Shown: piece by piece, positions 1 to 11,105 of the stretch
How the letters are laid out: the number at the start of each line of letters is the position of its first letter
How positions within the stretch are numbered: position 1 is the first letter of the stretch
NCBI GenBank assembly: GCA_020284085.1
Contig: JACEVL010000207.1
Location: 832,501 to 896,500 of the forward strand
Source of the DNA: Aporrectodea caliginosa
Lineage: Eukaryota; Annelida; Clitellata; Crassiclitellata; Lumbricidae
Reading direction: 5' to 3'
DNA length: 64,000 bases
Notes under the pieces: model-generated
The model's database searches: none
Seen by the model: the letters and a program-made list of their open reading frames with translations, nothing else
Told to the model about the DNA's origin: nothing
Position numbers and translations under genes: made by a program

Positions 1-206
1 GTCCTTGTTTTATGTCCTCTCTTCCTCCTCCTCCTCCTCGTCTTCCTCCTTTTTCTTTTTCCGACGTTTTGGGGCGGAGTGGGCGTGATTGTGCGTGCAT
101 GGGATGGGACGACACTCTAATCGAAAAAATTCATAGCGCAGGTGTTTTATATCGGCTACCGTTCAACCCTTTACTATTACAAGAACAGGCAGATACAAAG
201 AGAGCG

Positions 207-242
207 GCAACGAGGCCTATGTTGTCATAAGCTGCCGTTACA
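207..242 (+). repeat. C module (40-bp dispersed motif)
   Basis: GCGGCAACGAGGCCTATGTT then GTCATAAGCTGCCGTTA. Confidence 0.65.
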
Positions 243-249
243 CGGAGAA

Positions 250-291
250 AAACGCTGACAGATAGATAATGAGAGAATGAGAGTGAGAAAT

Positions 292-342
<51 letters not shown>

Positions 343-480
343 TACAGACAGACAGACTGTCACAGACAGACACTAGACAGACAGACAGACAGCTACAGAA
401 AGAGAGACAGAGACAGAGACAGATTGACAGAGACATACAGATAGACAGACAGACAAACAGATAGACGGATAGACGGATAG
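250..480. repeat. (GA)n/(GACA)n microsatellite
   Basis: GAGA run at 291-316, GACA run at 317-350, then impure to 480. The long open frames here are by-products of the repeat. Confidence 0.9.
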
Positions 481-552
481 ATAGCTGCTTACACGCCGCT
501 GATTGACTCTAAGACGCTCCATACAAATATACTGTTACATTACGTTACAAAT

Positions 553-597
553 ACACAGACAGACAGAGAGAGACATAGACAAAAACAGAGACAGACA

Positions 598-636
<39 letters not shown>

Positions 637-650
637 TAGAGACAGAGAAA
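553..650. repeat. (ACAG)n microsatellite
   Basis: Pure GACA from about 598 to 636. Confidence 0.9.
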
Positions 651-897
651 GAGAGAGTCTTAGTTTATCGACACCATTGACTTTCTTTCCAGACGACGTT
701 CACAGACTAAATCATCCGCCTAATTCGGCGTGAATATCGTCAACTCGTTTACCCTCTGCGTACTCCTCTCTCTCTCCTCTCCTGTGTCCGTCTCTCTGTC
801 CTTCTGTCTCTCTGTCCTCCTCTTCTTATTGATCCAGGCGACGACTCACGAGACACATAGATCAGACGAAGGCACGTGAGAACAGCCACACGTACTG

Positions 898-1212
898 ATA
901 GGATGGATGGATGGATGGATGGATGGATGGAATGGATGGATGGATGGATGGATGGATGATGGATGGATGGATAGATGGATGGATTGGATGGATGGATGGA
1001 TGGATGAACGAGATGGATGGATGGATTGATGAGTGGATGGAGTGGATGGATGGATGGGATGGATGGATGGATGAATATAGAGATGGATAGATGAATAGAT
1101 GGATAGATAGATCTTTAGGAAAGATAGACAGATAGATAGGATAGATAGGTTGGATAGATAGATAGATAGATAGATAGATGGATGGATAGATAGATGGATG
1201 AATAGATAGCTG

Positions 1213-1244
<32 letters not shown>

Positions 1245-1350
1245 TATAGACAGATAGATAGTGGATGGATGAAAGGATTAGTAAATGGGTAGTTGGTTTA
1301 ACGGATGAACGCATGGAGACATGGATGGATGGATGAATGGGTGGATGGAT
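898..1350. repeat. (GGAT)n/(GATA)n microsatellite, 450 bases
   Basis: GGAT units to about 1090, GATA units 1080-1260, GGAT again at 1321-1350. Confidence 0.9.
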
Positions 1351-1454
1351 GAATTGATCCAACACATATACATAATATACCACGGACTCTCTTTCGCATG
1401 CATTATGTATGAACATAGTCTTAATATTTCATTGTACCACATAAGTTCCGAGAC

Positions 1455-1675
1455 TTCACCGGATCCAAAGCGACAGGAGAACTTGCGGAGGCGGAGCAGG
1501 ACACAACCTGAATCCGTGTCTAAATTGAGAGAAGCCGTTCCTTCTTTGCCTCTGCCTCATGGGTCGTTGAGCCCTTGTGACCCCACTGTGACCTTTGGTG
1601 ACCCCTAGTGACACCTCGGAGTCTTTCGCAGATGGATATCATCAGTCTGGTCATTTGTATTGTGGCTTTGTATCA
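1455..1675 (+). repeat. Direct repeat pair, copy 1
   Basis: CACCGGATCCAAAGCGACAG, CATGGGTCGTTGAGCCCTTG, TGATATCATCAGTCTGGTCA-type sequence also at 2055-2240, about 600 bases downstream. Open frame through part of it (1321-1608) is not recognisable protein. Confidence 0.65.
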
Positions 1676-1679
1676 GTGT

Positions 1680-1910
1680 TATTCTCGTTAATGATAACGA
1701 TAACGAAAATGTTCGTTAACGAAAATAAAATGATTTCGTTAACGATAACTATAATATAACTATAAAAATATCATGGACTATAACTATAACTATAACGAAA
1801 ATAACAATAACGAAAATTCATCTTTATTTGAATGTTAATACAAAAATAAAAACAGTGCAATATGGATGATTCAACATAAATGAAAACGAAAAAATGCGAT
1901 ATCTTTATTA
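1680..1910. repeat. AT-rich AACGAAAAT/ACTATA low-complexity stretch
   Basis: Repeated ATAACGATAACGAAAAT and AACTATAACTATAACG units. Confidence 0.6.
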
Positions 1911-2054
1911 TGCAATTTGTCAGTTATATACTCGTGTATACATAAAGCTGAATTCACCCATGCTTCAAAGGCTTTCAAAGCTCTGAGCAAATTCTGAAAC
2001 AGCGTGTTAATACGCACAATTTTACTTATATCCTTAATTATTGTGACTAAGTAG

Positions 2055-2240
2055 TCACCGGATCCAAAGAGACAGGAGAACCTGCGGAAGTGGACCAGGA
2101 CACACCACTTGAATCCGTTTACTCTGCCTCATGGGTCGCTGAGCCCTTGTGACCCCATTGTGACCCCCAGTGACCCATCGTAGTCGTTCGTAGACGATAT
2201 CATCAGTCTGGTCATTTGTATTGTGGCTTTGTATGGCCTT
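2055..2240 (+). repeat. Direct repeat pair, copy 2
   Basis: CACCGGATCCAAAGAGACAG, CATGGGTCGCTGAGCCCTTG, ATATCATCAGTCTGGTCATT; lacks about 40 bases present in copy 1. Confidence 0.65.
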
Positions 2241-2289
2241 GGGTTGACCATTAGAAATGAGAGCTCGTCGTTGTGTTTTCAGGAAATTG

Positions 2290-2361
2290 CAGAGACAGAC
2301 AGACGCATACACAGACAAACAGACGGACGGACGGACGGGCGGACGGACAGACGGTTGGATG

Positions 2362-2451
<90 letters not shown>

Positions 2452-2545
2452 TAGATAGAAATAAAACGACAGACAGACTTAAATACAAACAGATAGATAG
2501 ATGGACAGATAGATAGACAAACAAACAGACAGACAGATAGACAGG
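2290..2545. repeat. (GACA)n microsatellite
   Basis: Pure tract about 2363-2450, flanked by GACG and GATA variants. Confidence 0.9.
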
Positions 2546-3065
2546 TGGGCAGATGAACAGACAGCAAACATAAATACGGATATATACTGACAGATATAAA
2601 TTATAGCAGTGTGCCTACAGACGTGAGCTCACTAAGGAGTGGCTCTGTCATGGCTGAAATGATTTTCTCGCCATCACTTGAAACGGATCGAATTCCCAGT
2701 GGTCCGTGTCTCTGTCCGCTTCCGTCTGTCTCTCTGTTCCTGTCTGTCATTCTGTTTGTCTTTCTCGGTCGTCATTTGACGCTCTTTACACGCAAAGCAT
2801 TCGCCTTTGATGTGGCCGCCTTTTCGCGCCAGAAAATTCTGATGTGTGAGTTACGCCGTCATTTCTCCTTTCGGACTTTATACAAATGGCGTGCCAATTA
2901 TTGAGCTTAGCTCCACATACAAATCCAATCTAATCTTTTGCACAATAATCTAAACTAATCTTTTAACTTTTATAGCGCTGTTTTCAGAATGCCGTAGACT
3001 TTGCTTCGATTATCTAACATATTCCAGTCAAATTTTATGATATCACAAGCCGTTTACCTCCTTAT
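2546..3065. other. No gene seen
   Basis: Unique sequence with TCTGTCTG-rich patches at 2720-2765 and CTAATCTAATC-like repeats at 2920-2965. The open frame 2611-2904 has no recognisable features. Confidence 0.5.
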
Positions 3066-3069
3066 TTTT

Positions 3070-3118
3070 CAAGGCTCGGGTCTGGCACTACCAGATAACT
3101 GGCACTGGCGGAGTTTAC
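3070..3118 (+). repeat. D-family tail only
   Basis: AAGGCTCGGGTCTGGCACTA and ACTGGCGGAGTT without the TTTAACGACA part. Confidence 0.5.
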
Positions 3119-3349
3119 ACCTTGCAAAATTTTCTTCTGTTTTGCTTTTTGCCTTATCTCGTTGAGTCGTTGCTATAATTTTATAGCATCATCTGACAGC
3201 GTTTTAAAAGTGTTCGAGGCGCGCTCCCGAGAGAAACTGAGGCAACTGCTCATCGCATGCCAACTTCAAATAATATCAGTTAAAACCATTTTAAAGGTGT
3301 CTAAAAGGAGCAACATCAGATTCTAGACAATTGGCGTGTGTGTGTTTCC

Positions 3350-3454
3350 TTTTTAACGACTAGCTGTGTGGTAACAAAGACCATTAGCGTCGCCCTCCTC
3401 CTTTATCCAGGCTTGTCACTGGCACTGTCAGAAAGCGAACAGTGGCGGAGTTTA
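3350..3454 (+). repeat. D-family dispersed repeat
   Basis: Reference copy, about 105 bases: TTTAACGACTAGCTGTGTGG, AACAAAGACCATTAGCGTCG, CCCTCCTCCTTTATCCAGGC, CTGGCACTGTCAG, ACAGTGGCGGAGTT. Its first 45 bases are homologous to the 40-bp C module found alone elsewhere. Confidence 0.8.
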
Positions 3455-3639
3455 GACAATTGGTTGATGATGATTCCATTTGTTTAACGACATCCTTTGG
3501 CTGCTATGGCCGCCGACGTCTTTGTGTTTCTATTGTATCTCCGTTCTATTTGGCCCATTGGCTTTTCCTTTTTTTCCTTATCCTTCTTTTTTGTGGATAT
3601 TTCAGCTCTTTTCTGGCTATATCAGCTGCTATATTATCG

Positions 3640-3945
3640 GTGTCACGACAAATGGTTCACCGCAAATGGTTCACCGACAAAAGGTTCATGGACAAAAGGT
3701 TGACGACAAGAGGTTCACAACAAGTAGCTTATCAAAAAATCAGAGGCACGTTTAAAATAAGTAATCTAATCGTAGTATAGGCCTACTTATAATGGCAAAC
3801 CCGTAGTTTAGGTTGCTAAATTATCTTATGTCAACCTATTGTCGTCAATCTTTTGTCGTGAACCTTGTGTCGTGAACCTTTTGGCAGAGAACCATTTGTC
3901 GTGAACCTTTTGTCCGTGAACCATTTGACGTGGAACCATATTATC
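3640..3945. repeat. Fold-back repeat of GGTTCACGACAAA-type units
   Basis: Left side has CACGACAAATGGTTCACCGC, CAAATGGTTCACCGACAAAA, GGTTCATGGACAAAAGG; right side carries the complement, CTTTTGTCGTGAACCTTGTG, GAGAACCATTTGTCGTGAAC, CTTTTGTCCGTGAACCATTT. Each arm is a small tandem array of about 14-16-base units; the spacer is about 110 bases. No ORF. Confidence 0.75.
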
Positions 3946-4156
3946 ACCTTATTATCACCTTGCCTTATCTTAAGCTGTATCAGCTATATCAGACAATTGG
4001 CTACTGTCTATCAGTTTCATATAGTATCATCAAACCTATTTTAAAGGTGTCTAACAAGAACTCTAAAAGGATTTGGTTGGTTGGGTAGATGCTGTTTCAC
4101 GACATTGTTTCATAACGCAGATAATTAGTTTGTAGGGATCGGTTCACGCCCGGACG

Positions 4157-4351
4157 CAGGCCCGCCGAGAGGGGGGGGGGCAGGGACTTTTAGGAGCCTG
4201 TCAACACTTGGGCCCGCAATCAACTTATGATATATATTATAATAAGATATACAAAGTTTATGATGTATATACCAGTTTATGATGGGCCTTATAAAATATA
4301 ACGTAACACGTAATTAGGGGCCCGGAAAATGCGGCGTGGCAATTTTCCCTG
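4157..4351 (+). mobile_element. Relative of the 41.5-kb hAT-like element
   Basis: Starts CAGGCCCGCCGAGAGGGGGG, has GGGCCCGCAATCAACTTATG and TTAGGGGCCCGGAAAAT internally, and ends near ATTTTCCCTG. Related in reverse complement to 41518-41828. The V block at 29.6 kb continues from CGCCCGGACG without it, indicating an insertion; no clean target duplication remains. Confidence 0.65.
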
Positions 4352-4375
4352 ACAATTTCACGGAAAAGCAAAAAA

Positions 4376-4440
4376 AAATGAGGTGGATTCGACTGCTCTG
4401 CCTACCCGCAACGGGCCTCCGGCTGCAAGCACTACACCAT
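4376..4440 (-). repeat. Degenerate SINE1-like head
   Basis: GGTGGATTCGACTGC...GGCTGCAAGCACTACACCAT resembles the antisense SINE1 head (box B complement GATTCGA, box A complement CTACACCA), with the rest missing. Confidence 0.4.
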
Positions 4441-4545
4441 TATATATATATATATATAACATACCCCTAGTAGTATGTATTTAACGGCATTGTGTGGCTG
4501 CCGTATCTGTCGACCTTACAACAGTTACTTGTTTCGATGTCTGTT

Positions 4546-4752
4546 GGGGCGCGGTGGTATAGGGTTATGTTCGGTGCCTTGCAGCCGGAGGGTTGCGGGT
4601 TCGAATCCACCTCAAGCCGCCGCGTAGGGACCCTGGGCAAGTCCTTCACTCGCAATTGCTCATGCGCTTCGGCGTGAAACTCCGATTCAGTGTCCGCGCT
4701 GTAGTCGGGAGCGCCTCTGAGTAGAAATCTTGAAGGGGCGCTATAACAGGTG
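4546..4752 (+). mobile_element. SINE1 (tRNA-derived), copy
   Basis: tRNA-like head GGGGCGCGGTGGTATAGGGT with box B GGTTCGAATCC (4597-4607), body CCGCCGCGTAGGGACCCTGG...CATGCGCTTCGGCGTGAAAC, and 3' end GGGGCGCTATAACAGGTG. Flanking (ATAC)-rich tail. Best-defined copy of the family. Confidence 0.85.
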
Positions 4753-4892
4753 CTCATACGTATACATACATTCATACAGAATTTCTCTGTCCATGACTAA
4801 TAAATTTACCTCAGGGAGAGTGTAGGCAATTATTATAAAGAATGTTTTATGAGACGACCTATTTATTTTTGCTTATATATACATGACCCACT

Positions 4893-4962
4893 AGCATATC
4901 CGCCCAACGGGGGCTCGAACTGCATCGGTCTCCGTGCCAGATGTTATCCAATGCTCACTTCC
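4893..4962 (-). repeat. SINE2 head only
   Basis: AGCATATCCGCCCAACGGGG, GCTCGAACTGCAT and CCAGATGTTATCCAATGC: the tRNA-like head of SINE2 without its body, at the start of the V block. Confidence 0.65.
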
Positions 4963-4984
4963 TTTGGGAGTTTTAAACGGCGGA

Positions 4985-5110
4985 CTACTTGAGGGTCGTT
5001 TAGGGTCAGGTTCGGCGTCGTGAGTGTCGGTTAGGGTCAGGTTCAGCGTCGTGAGGGTCGGTTAGGGTCAGGTTAGACGCCGTGAGGGTTGGTTATGGTC
5101 AGGGTTAGGG
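4985..5110 (+). repeat. Minisatellite, GGGTCGGTTAGGGTCAGG units
   Basis: Four to five imperfect units of about 33 bases with GTCGTGAGGGTCGGTTAGGG. Superficially telomere-like (TTAGGG) but the unit is longer and impure. Homologous array at 29937-30065. Confidence 0.7.
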
Positions 5111-5544
5111 TTTGTTTCGTCATTGGAAACATGGTCAACAATCTTCTACCGCTTTCGGGAGTGTTTATCGCTCGGCTCCTTTCACGTGCACAAAATCATG
5201 TGACATGCATTGACCAATTGCGTCGCGGGCGTTATTCGAGTCCTCTGTATAGGATCACGTCGGGCGTGATTGCATATGCGACCTTATTCGTTTATCGTCG
5301 CCCTTCACCTTATTATTTTCAGGTTTGAACTGTTTGAACTCGCGTTAAGAAAGTAGGCGTAGAAGAGTAGGGCAACGAATTTGCTCTAGTGCTTCACATT
5401 TTATATAGCTTCACTTTAAAACGTTTCAAGGGTGTCTAAGGAGAACACTCTAAGCAAATCCCTACCGTGTTTCACATTTATATAGCATTGGCTGGAAACC
5501 TTTTAGAGGTGTCGAAAGAAAGCGCCCTTAACAAACTGCTCCCG

Positions 5545-5835
5545 TGTTAACACGGAGCTGATAAGCCGCGAAAATCAATAGTTTTAAATTAGTTTAATCC
5601 TTCGTTTCCAAGATTCCTCTTCTCAATGCAATCCAATCGTGGCTTTAAACACGAAGCCACCTGATCAGAAGAAATCCATTGTTGAAGCGTCAGACCCTTC
5701 TGGTGTGGTCGGATGGATGTTCATTAGTGGTTCTCGTTCTTAAATGCGACTCGGACAATGCGGTTTCGACTTCGTGCATTCTCTAATTGAATTCATTGCA
5801 TCACAAGGGAACAAGAGCACCGGGCGTAGAAGAAG
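5545..5835. other. No gene seen
   Basis: Unique sequence between V and the GACA repeats; a short frame from 5744 runs into the repeat. Confidence 0.5.
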
Positions 5836-5839
5836 CATC

Positions 5840-5910
5840 CCACAGACAGACAGACAGTCAGACAGACAGACGAACAGACAGACAGACGGACAGACAGACA
5901 GACAGACAGT
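5840..5910. repeat. (GACA)n microsatellite
   Basis: CAGACAGACAGACAGTCAGA and following. Confidence 0.85.
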
Positions 5911-6004
5911 CATTTCTCTTTCAGACTTCCTCAGCTTTTTGTGACTGCGTTAAGAAAAGATAGACTATTTATGTGTGGCAGGCTGATTAGACTAGATACA
6001 AGTC

Positions 6005-6279
6005 AGACATAGTGAGTCAATGAGTCAGTGAGTGAGTAAGTCAGTGAGTCAGACAGACAGAAGTGAGTCAGACAGACAGACAGTCAGTCACAGACAGACA
6101 GTCAGGTCAGACAGTCAGTCAGTCAGACAGACAGACAGACAGTCAGTCAGTCAGTCAGTCAGACAGACAGACAGACAGTCTAGTCAGTCAGACAGTCAGA
6201 CAGACAGACAGTCAGTCAGACAGACAGACAGACAGTCAGTCAGACAGACAGACAGACAGACAGACAGTCAGTCTAGGTC

Positions 6280-6316
<37 letters not shown>

Positions 6317-6486
6317 AGGTCAGACAGACAGACAGACAGACAGACAGACAGGTCAGGTCAGACAGACAGACAGTCAGTCAGACAGACAGACAGTCTAGGT
6401 CAGACAGACAGACAGACAGAGGTCTAGGTCAGACAGACAGACAGACAGACAGTCAGTCAGACAGACAGACAGAGACAGTCTAGGTC

Positions 6487-6527
<41 letters not shown>

Positions 6528-6575
6528 AGGTCAGACAGACAGACAGACAGACAGACAGTCAGGTCAGTCTAGGTC

Positions 6576-6612
<37 letters not shown>

Positions 6613-6710
6613 AGTCAGACAGACAGACAGACAGTCATGATAGACAGACAGACAGTCTAGGTCAGACAGACAGACAGACAGACAGGCAGACAGACAGACG
6701 GATGGACGCA
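6005..6710. repeat. Compound (CAGA)n/(CAGT)n satellite with GTCTAGGTCAGACAG super-units
   Basis: 700 bases of CAGA and CAGT runs punctuated by TCTAGGTCAGACAG at irregular 50-100-base spacing (6272, 6315, 6395, 6423, 6480, 6526, 6569, 6657), a higher-order structure. Confidence 0.9.
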
Positions 6711-6794
6711 CACAGTCGTTTCTCATTCCCTTCCTCAGGTTTTTGTGCTGTGTTAAGAAAAGAGAGACTATTTATGTGTGGCTGATTAGCTAGA

Positions 6795-6874
6795 TACAAG
6801 TCAGTTACAGTGAGTCAGTCAGTTAAAGTGAGTGAGTCAGGCAGTGAGTGAGTGAGTGAGTGAGTGAGTGAGTG

Positions 6875-6906
<32 letters not shown>

Positions 6907-6935
6907 AGTCAGTCAGTCAGTCAGTCAGTCAGTCA
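6795..6935. repeat. (GTGA)n then (GTCA)n microsatellite
   Basis: GTGA units 6843-6877, GTCA units 6878-6933. Confidence 0.88.
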
Positions 6936-7149
6936 AGCGGGCAAACAATGCAATGCAGTACAATATATTGCGATACAATTGTATTTGAATTTGCCCTCCT
7001 TCTAAAGGGATAATGAAGAGCTATCAAACAATGACGAGGAGCAAATGTGAGTGAAGGACTTGGTCAATCTCCATAAACAGTATCCGTCTCAGAGGAGCAG
7101 GTTCAAAACCGTACTCTCTGTGTTATATGACCATGCGGAAAGTTAGAAA

Positions 7150-7990
7150 TATTCGAAATATAACACACCTCTTTTAAGTCTGATATTCGCTATATAAGTA
7201 GGAGCAGAACATAACGTCCTTGCTTTATATATCGTCCTTGCTTTAAATGTTGAGCTGTAATATGCCAAAAACTAATCTTTGTCGGCGGGAACGGCCTATG
7301 TTGTCATAAGCTGCCGTTATACTCTGGAGCAGACTTGCTGTAGCAATAATAGCCTCATTTAACACATACTAGATTCGATGTATTGTAAGGTTAAATAGTC
7401 TGTATATTATTGTCGTCAACGGCCTTCCAAGACATGAAAAAGAAAGACTGACGTAGAAACTGTGGAATAATAATCAAAACAATAATAACATCCTCTCCGG
7501 TGTTTAACGAGAACATCGTAAGGCTGCCAGAGACGTTACGCTTACCTTACATGTACATCAAGATTTAGTGTGTGCTAAGAATTTTAGCTACTCGTTAATC
7601 CTGTGCTTATATAAGCTTCTGGCTTTAAAACGTTTAAAAGGTCACCTTTATATTGGCAGCTGTGATAACACACCTCTTTAAAGTTAGATATGATCCATAT
7701 AAGTAGAGCAGACGCTGTAGCAATAGTAACAGTCTCCAGTGTTTAAAGACATCGTTAGGCTGCCAGAGCCGTGACGCTAACCTTAAATGTACATCGAGAT
7801 TTGGTTTCTGTTAAACATTTGGCGACTGTATCCCGTGCCTATATAGCTCCTGGCTAAAACGTTTTAAAGGTGTCTCGAATGGGTTACTGTTCCATGCTTA
7901 CATAAATTCTTTCAGTTACGTTTTAATGGTGTTTACAGAGTTTAACAACAGCGTAAGGCAACAAAGCCGTACAACGTCCACATAAACTAT
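7150..7990 (+). repeat. Cluster of A/B/C modules
   Basis: A-type at 7165-7212 (ACACCTCTTTTAAGTCTGAT, TTCGCTATATAAGTAGGAGC), C module at 7280-7325, B-type at 7605-7650 (TATATAAGCTTCTGGC..., AAAACGTTTAAAAGGTC), a second A-type at 7668-7715, B-types at 7838-7885 (GCCTATATAGCTCCTGG, ACGTTTTAAAGGTGTCTCG) and 7910-7935. No ORF. The densest stretch of these short repeats in the first 10 kb. Confidence 0.65.
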
Positions 7991-8034
7991 TTGTGTTCGT
8001 TTCCTTTGTGCATCACAATAGATTTACGCATACA

Positions 8035-8405
8035 ATTTAAAATCCTCTCTCTGATCTTCAAGGCTCAGAGGGGTCATGCCCCGCAATATCTGGTTGGCGT
8101 AATACTTCGGCCTCACTCAGCTTCCTCCCACCGTCCACTTCTGTTCCTGCAATAGACTTGACCTCTTGGTTCCCCGTAGTAGAACTGCTATGGCCCAGGC
8201 TCGTTCCTTTGCTTCAATTGGTCCCTCTCTTTGGAATGCTCTTTCTCCTTCTGTTCGCTCTCATATTCTCTCTGGCAGTCTCTCTTCTTCCTTCGCTTTT
8301 CTCAAAACCTGTTTATTTTCGCGGGGCTTAGTACACTGGGAGCGCTTCTGAACGGTTCACCCTACGAGAGGCGCTTTACAAATACTTAAATACGATACGA
8401 TACGA
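8035..8405 (+). mobile_element. L2/CR1-group LINE 3' fragment
   Basis: C-terminal RT-protein remnants: VPRSRTAMAQARSFASIGPS and LWNALSPSVRSHILSGSL, then GGGAGCGCTTCTGAAC...GCGCTTTACAAATAC and a (GATAC)n-like tail. Same class as the antisense LINE at 39.6-41.2 kb. 5' truncated and frame-broken (upstream part AQRGHAPQYL...LRPHSA is in another frame). Confidence 0.75.
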
Positions 8406-8426
8406 TTACAGTTTGTAGTTAGTTTC

Positions 8427-8553
8427 TTCTTAACGACTAGCTGTGTGGTAAAAAAGACCATTAGCGTCGTCCTCCTCTTTCTTCCAGGCTTGGGACTGGC
8501 ACTGAGACTGGTACAAAGCACGGTTGTGCAATGCACGAACGTTCAGTGGCGGA
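8427..8553 (+). repeat. D-family dispersed repeat
   Basis: TTTCTTCTTAACGACTAGCT...TTAGCGTCGTCCTCCTC..., with about 20 extra bases (ACGGTTGTGCAATGCACGAA) before CAGTGGCGGAGG. Immediately follows a LINE tail. Confidence 0.72.
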
Positions 8554-8849
8554 GGTAACTTTGCCCTTGCGTACTTGGTCACCGATCCTCGTCTCCGCTT
8601 GGCCAGAAGTCAGACCGGGCTGAACTCGTCTTCTCTGGCTGGCCAGATGTCAGGATCGGCTGAAGCCCCCTCGCCACGACAAGGCGTACGCATCGGACAT
8701 CTACGCCTTCGCGTGAACTTCTGAGGTAGTTGCTCGAACGGCGCTCCGAGGGGGCACACATTCTTGTAGGTTAGCCGTCGCCTTTGAATAAAACCCTTAC
8801 CCTGCATCACACTCGCCGAATTTTGAGTCAGTCAAAACCAAACAGTAGC

Positions 8850-9065
8850 GTCTGCTCTACTTATATGGATCATATCTAACTTAAAACAGGTGCTTTATCA
8901 CAGCTGCGCAATATAAAGGTGAACCTACAATTACGATCAAAAACAACGACGATACCAAAGACCTAATATTCTGCTCTTATTTATATAGCGAATATCAGAC
9001 TTTAAAAAGGTGTGTTATATTTCGAATATTTCTAACTTTTCGCGTGGCATAATGCAGGACCATTT
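8850..9065 (-). repeat. Two antisense A-type modules
   Basis: CTACTTATATGGATCATATC/TTAAAACAGGTGC and CTTATTTATATAGCGAATAT/CTTTAAAAAGGTGTGTTAT, each followed by the ATAATG...GGACCATTTT companion sequence. Confidence 0.6.
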
Positions 9066-9094
9066 TCTGCCTCTACGTATGCGGCCGAAGAAGG

Positions 9095-9170
9095 ATAATA
9101 ATAATATAAATAATAATATATAATAATAATATATATAATATAATATAATAATAATAATAATATAATAATA
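9095..9170. repeat. (AAT)n/(AT)n microsatellite
   Basis: Irregular ATAATA array directly at the SINE2 tail. Confidence 0.8.
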
Positions 9171-9370
9171 TCTTTTCTTTAATAAGCGCCTGACAAACGC
9201 ACTGCGCTGTACATTTACATGTTATGCAATTGAAATCTTAACTTAACAGAACAGACAGCCAATACAACGGCGCATAATAGCAGCCTACAAAGCATATCCG
9301 CCCAACGGGGGCTCGAACTCCACCTCTCGGTCTGTGTGCCAGATGTTATCCAATGCGCCACGGGCCCCCC
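9171..9370 (-). mobile_element. SINE2 copy, antisense
   Basis: Tail side TCTTTTCTTTAATAAGCGCC after an (AAT)n tract, head complement ending GCGCCACGGGCCCCCC. Essentially full length. Confidence 0.82.
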
Positions 9371-10124
9371 AAATCGACGATAAATTCTCGCTCAATCTTC
9401 ATAATTGTTTTCCACTGACCAGAAGGCGAACAGATGGCGCTCCATACATCAATTTAATGAGGTTATCCAAGTACGTCGAAGATTGAGCAATTGTCTACCA
9501 GTCACAAGATGTCGTTAACGACTGGCATCTAGTAATAATAAGTGCACTCTGTTTTGGACACCTTTAAATCCTGTATGCTAATGAAATATAGGTTCAAACA
9601 TCGCAATAAAAAACGATTCATCTCCTCGTTATCAATATTTTAAATGCCCAATTCTTTTTTATAGTTTTGTCTTTTATGCAGTGCTTCAGAACAATGATTA
9701 TTCCAAAAGCGAAGTCGTTTATATTGCTCACTTGTTTCATTATTTTTATTTACAATTTCTAGTGCAGGGTAAAGATTCATTTGCTAACAAGGTAAGGAAT
9801 TCAGCAATATTTTTAGAAGTCTCATTTATATTTTCATCTGAAATTCCATTAACAACGTAGTTCTTACTATTTTTTCTTAATACGCTGAACGGTGTCGTCT
9901 TTGGTGATTCGGTTTTCTAAAAATGGCGAGTCAATCCATCATAACCGTTGACGACTCGACGCCGTCAACTCGATTTCTGGCCTACTCCTCCTATTCTCCC
10001 GTCGACTCACATTTCCGGTCGTAAGGCGCCCTTCACTGTGTGCACCAGTCAAGATAACACCGGAATTTGCCGACAACTCCGCTTAATCCCGAACGAATTA
10101 ATTTATATATGGCTATGTAGTTTG

Positions 10125-10153
10125 TTAATATATATATATATATATATATATAT
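10125..10153. repeat. (AT)n
   Basis: TATATATATATATATATATA within U copy 1, same site as 24229-24277. Confidence 0.8.
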
Positions 10154-11009
10154 TTAACACAAACTATATGCGTGTATTAATATGTATATCTATATACGCT
10201 TATGCCAATGTACATGTAGTTTGCTTCTGTTGATATAATTGCTGTTATATATATCGTCTATTCATGACCTAAGTGACCTCTAGGAATTTTATTACCTATA
10301 TTCATTCTATTAACTTAAATCTTTCAAATTGCTTGTCCACCATAGACTGTCTTCCTTTCTCAACAGACTAGATTTTCTGCGTGTTGATCTGATAACGGTT
10401 TGGTTTTGGTGCGCCATCGCTTGTTTTAGTGTTTTAGTTGCTACTGTGTTTAATACGAAACATTAATGTGCAGAAAATGGATTAGTTAAATTGGAGATTC
10501 GAGAGTTCAACTGCTTTTGACATCAATGCCCGCTGAAGTAAGAGATGCAGCAAGATACATATACAGCGCTTCGCATCTGCTTTTACTTATATTTTGAAAA
10601 TCTCACTTAAAAGAGGTGTGTAATTTGTTTTGAAACAAGTCTCACAAGTCGCATTGCATGGTTCTCGATTTAAGCGACATCTTATAGCAACAAGGACCAC
10701 TGGCGTTGGGAGAAATTATTTGGAACAGTTCTCATTGTTACTAATGAATTTAAAGTATCAGAAACATCTAAATAGGTGTATGCGAAAATAACATAAAAAA
10801 ATAATTTACTTACGCTGTAGTTTAGAGAATATAATTTTTAATTATGTCAAGACTTGATCCCCAAATAAGTTGACACCTCTTTTAAGTGTGATAGTTGCAA
10901 TATAAGTAAAAGCAGCGGCTCAACGTGTTGATGTGACTTTGTTGATGAGAAATTTTGTATAATGCGTCAACGGCTATTGATGCCATAAGTCAACTAATAA
11001 TAATAATAA

Positions 11010-11105
11010 TCTTTTCTTTATTAAACGCACTGCGCTGTACATTTACATGTTATGCAATTTAAATCTTAACTACTAACAGAACAGACAGCCTACAATACAA
11101 CTGAC
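11010..11105 (-). mobile_element. SINE2 body, headless
   Basis: TCTTTTCTTTATTAAACGCA...TGTTATGCAATTTAAATC...CAGACAGCCTACAATAC; the tRNA-like head is missing. Part of U copy 1, next to an AAT tract. Confidence 0.7.

Larger units (their letters stand above)
4020..5540 (+). repeat. Segmental repeat V, copy 1
   Basis: Matches 29560-30485: TTGGTTGGGTAGATGCTGTT, CACGACATTGT...CATAACGCAGAT, GTTCACGCCCGGACG, the GGGTCGGTTAGGGTCAGG minisatellite, CAACAATCTTC, GCTCCTTTCACGTGCACA, GTGTTTCACATTTATATAGC. Differs from copy 2 by the hAT-like, SINE2 and SINE1 insertions. Confidence 0.75.

Noticed and set aside
4985..5110. Telomere-like TTAGGG array
   Set aside because: TTAGGG occurs only as part of a ~33-base impure unit; a minisatellite within a segmental repeat.
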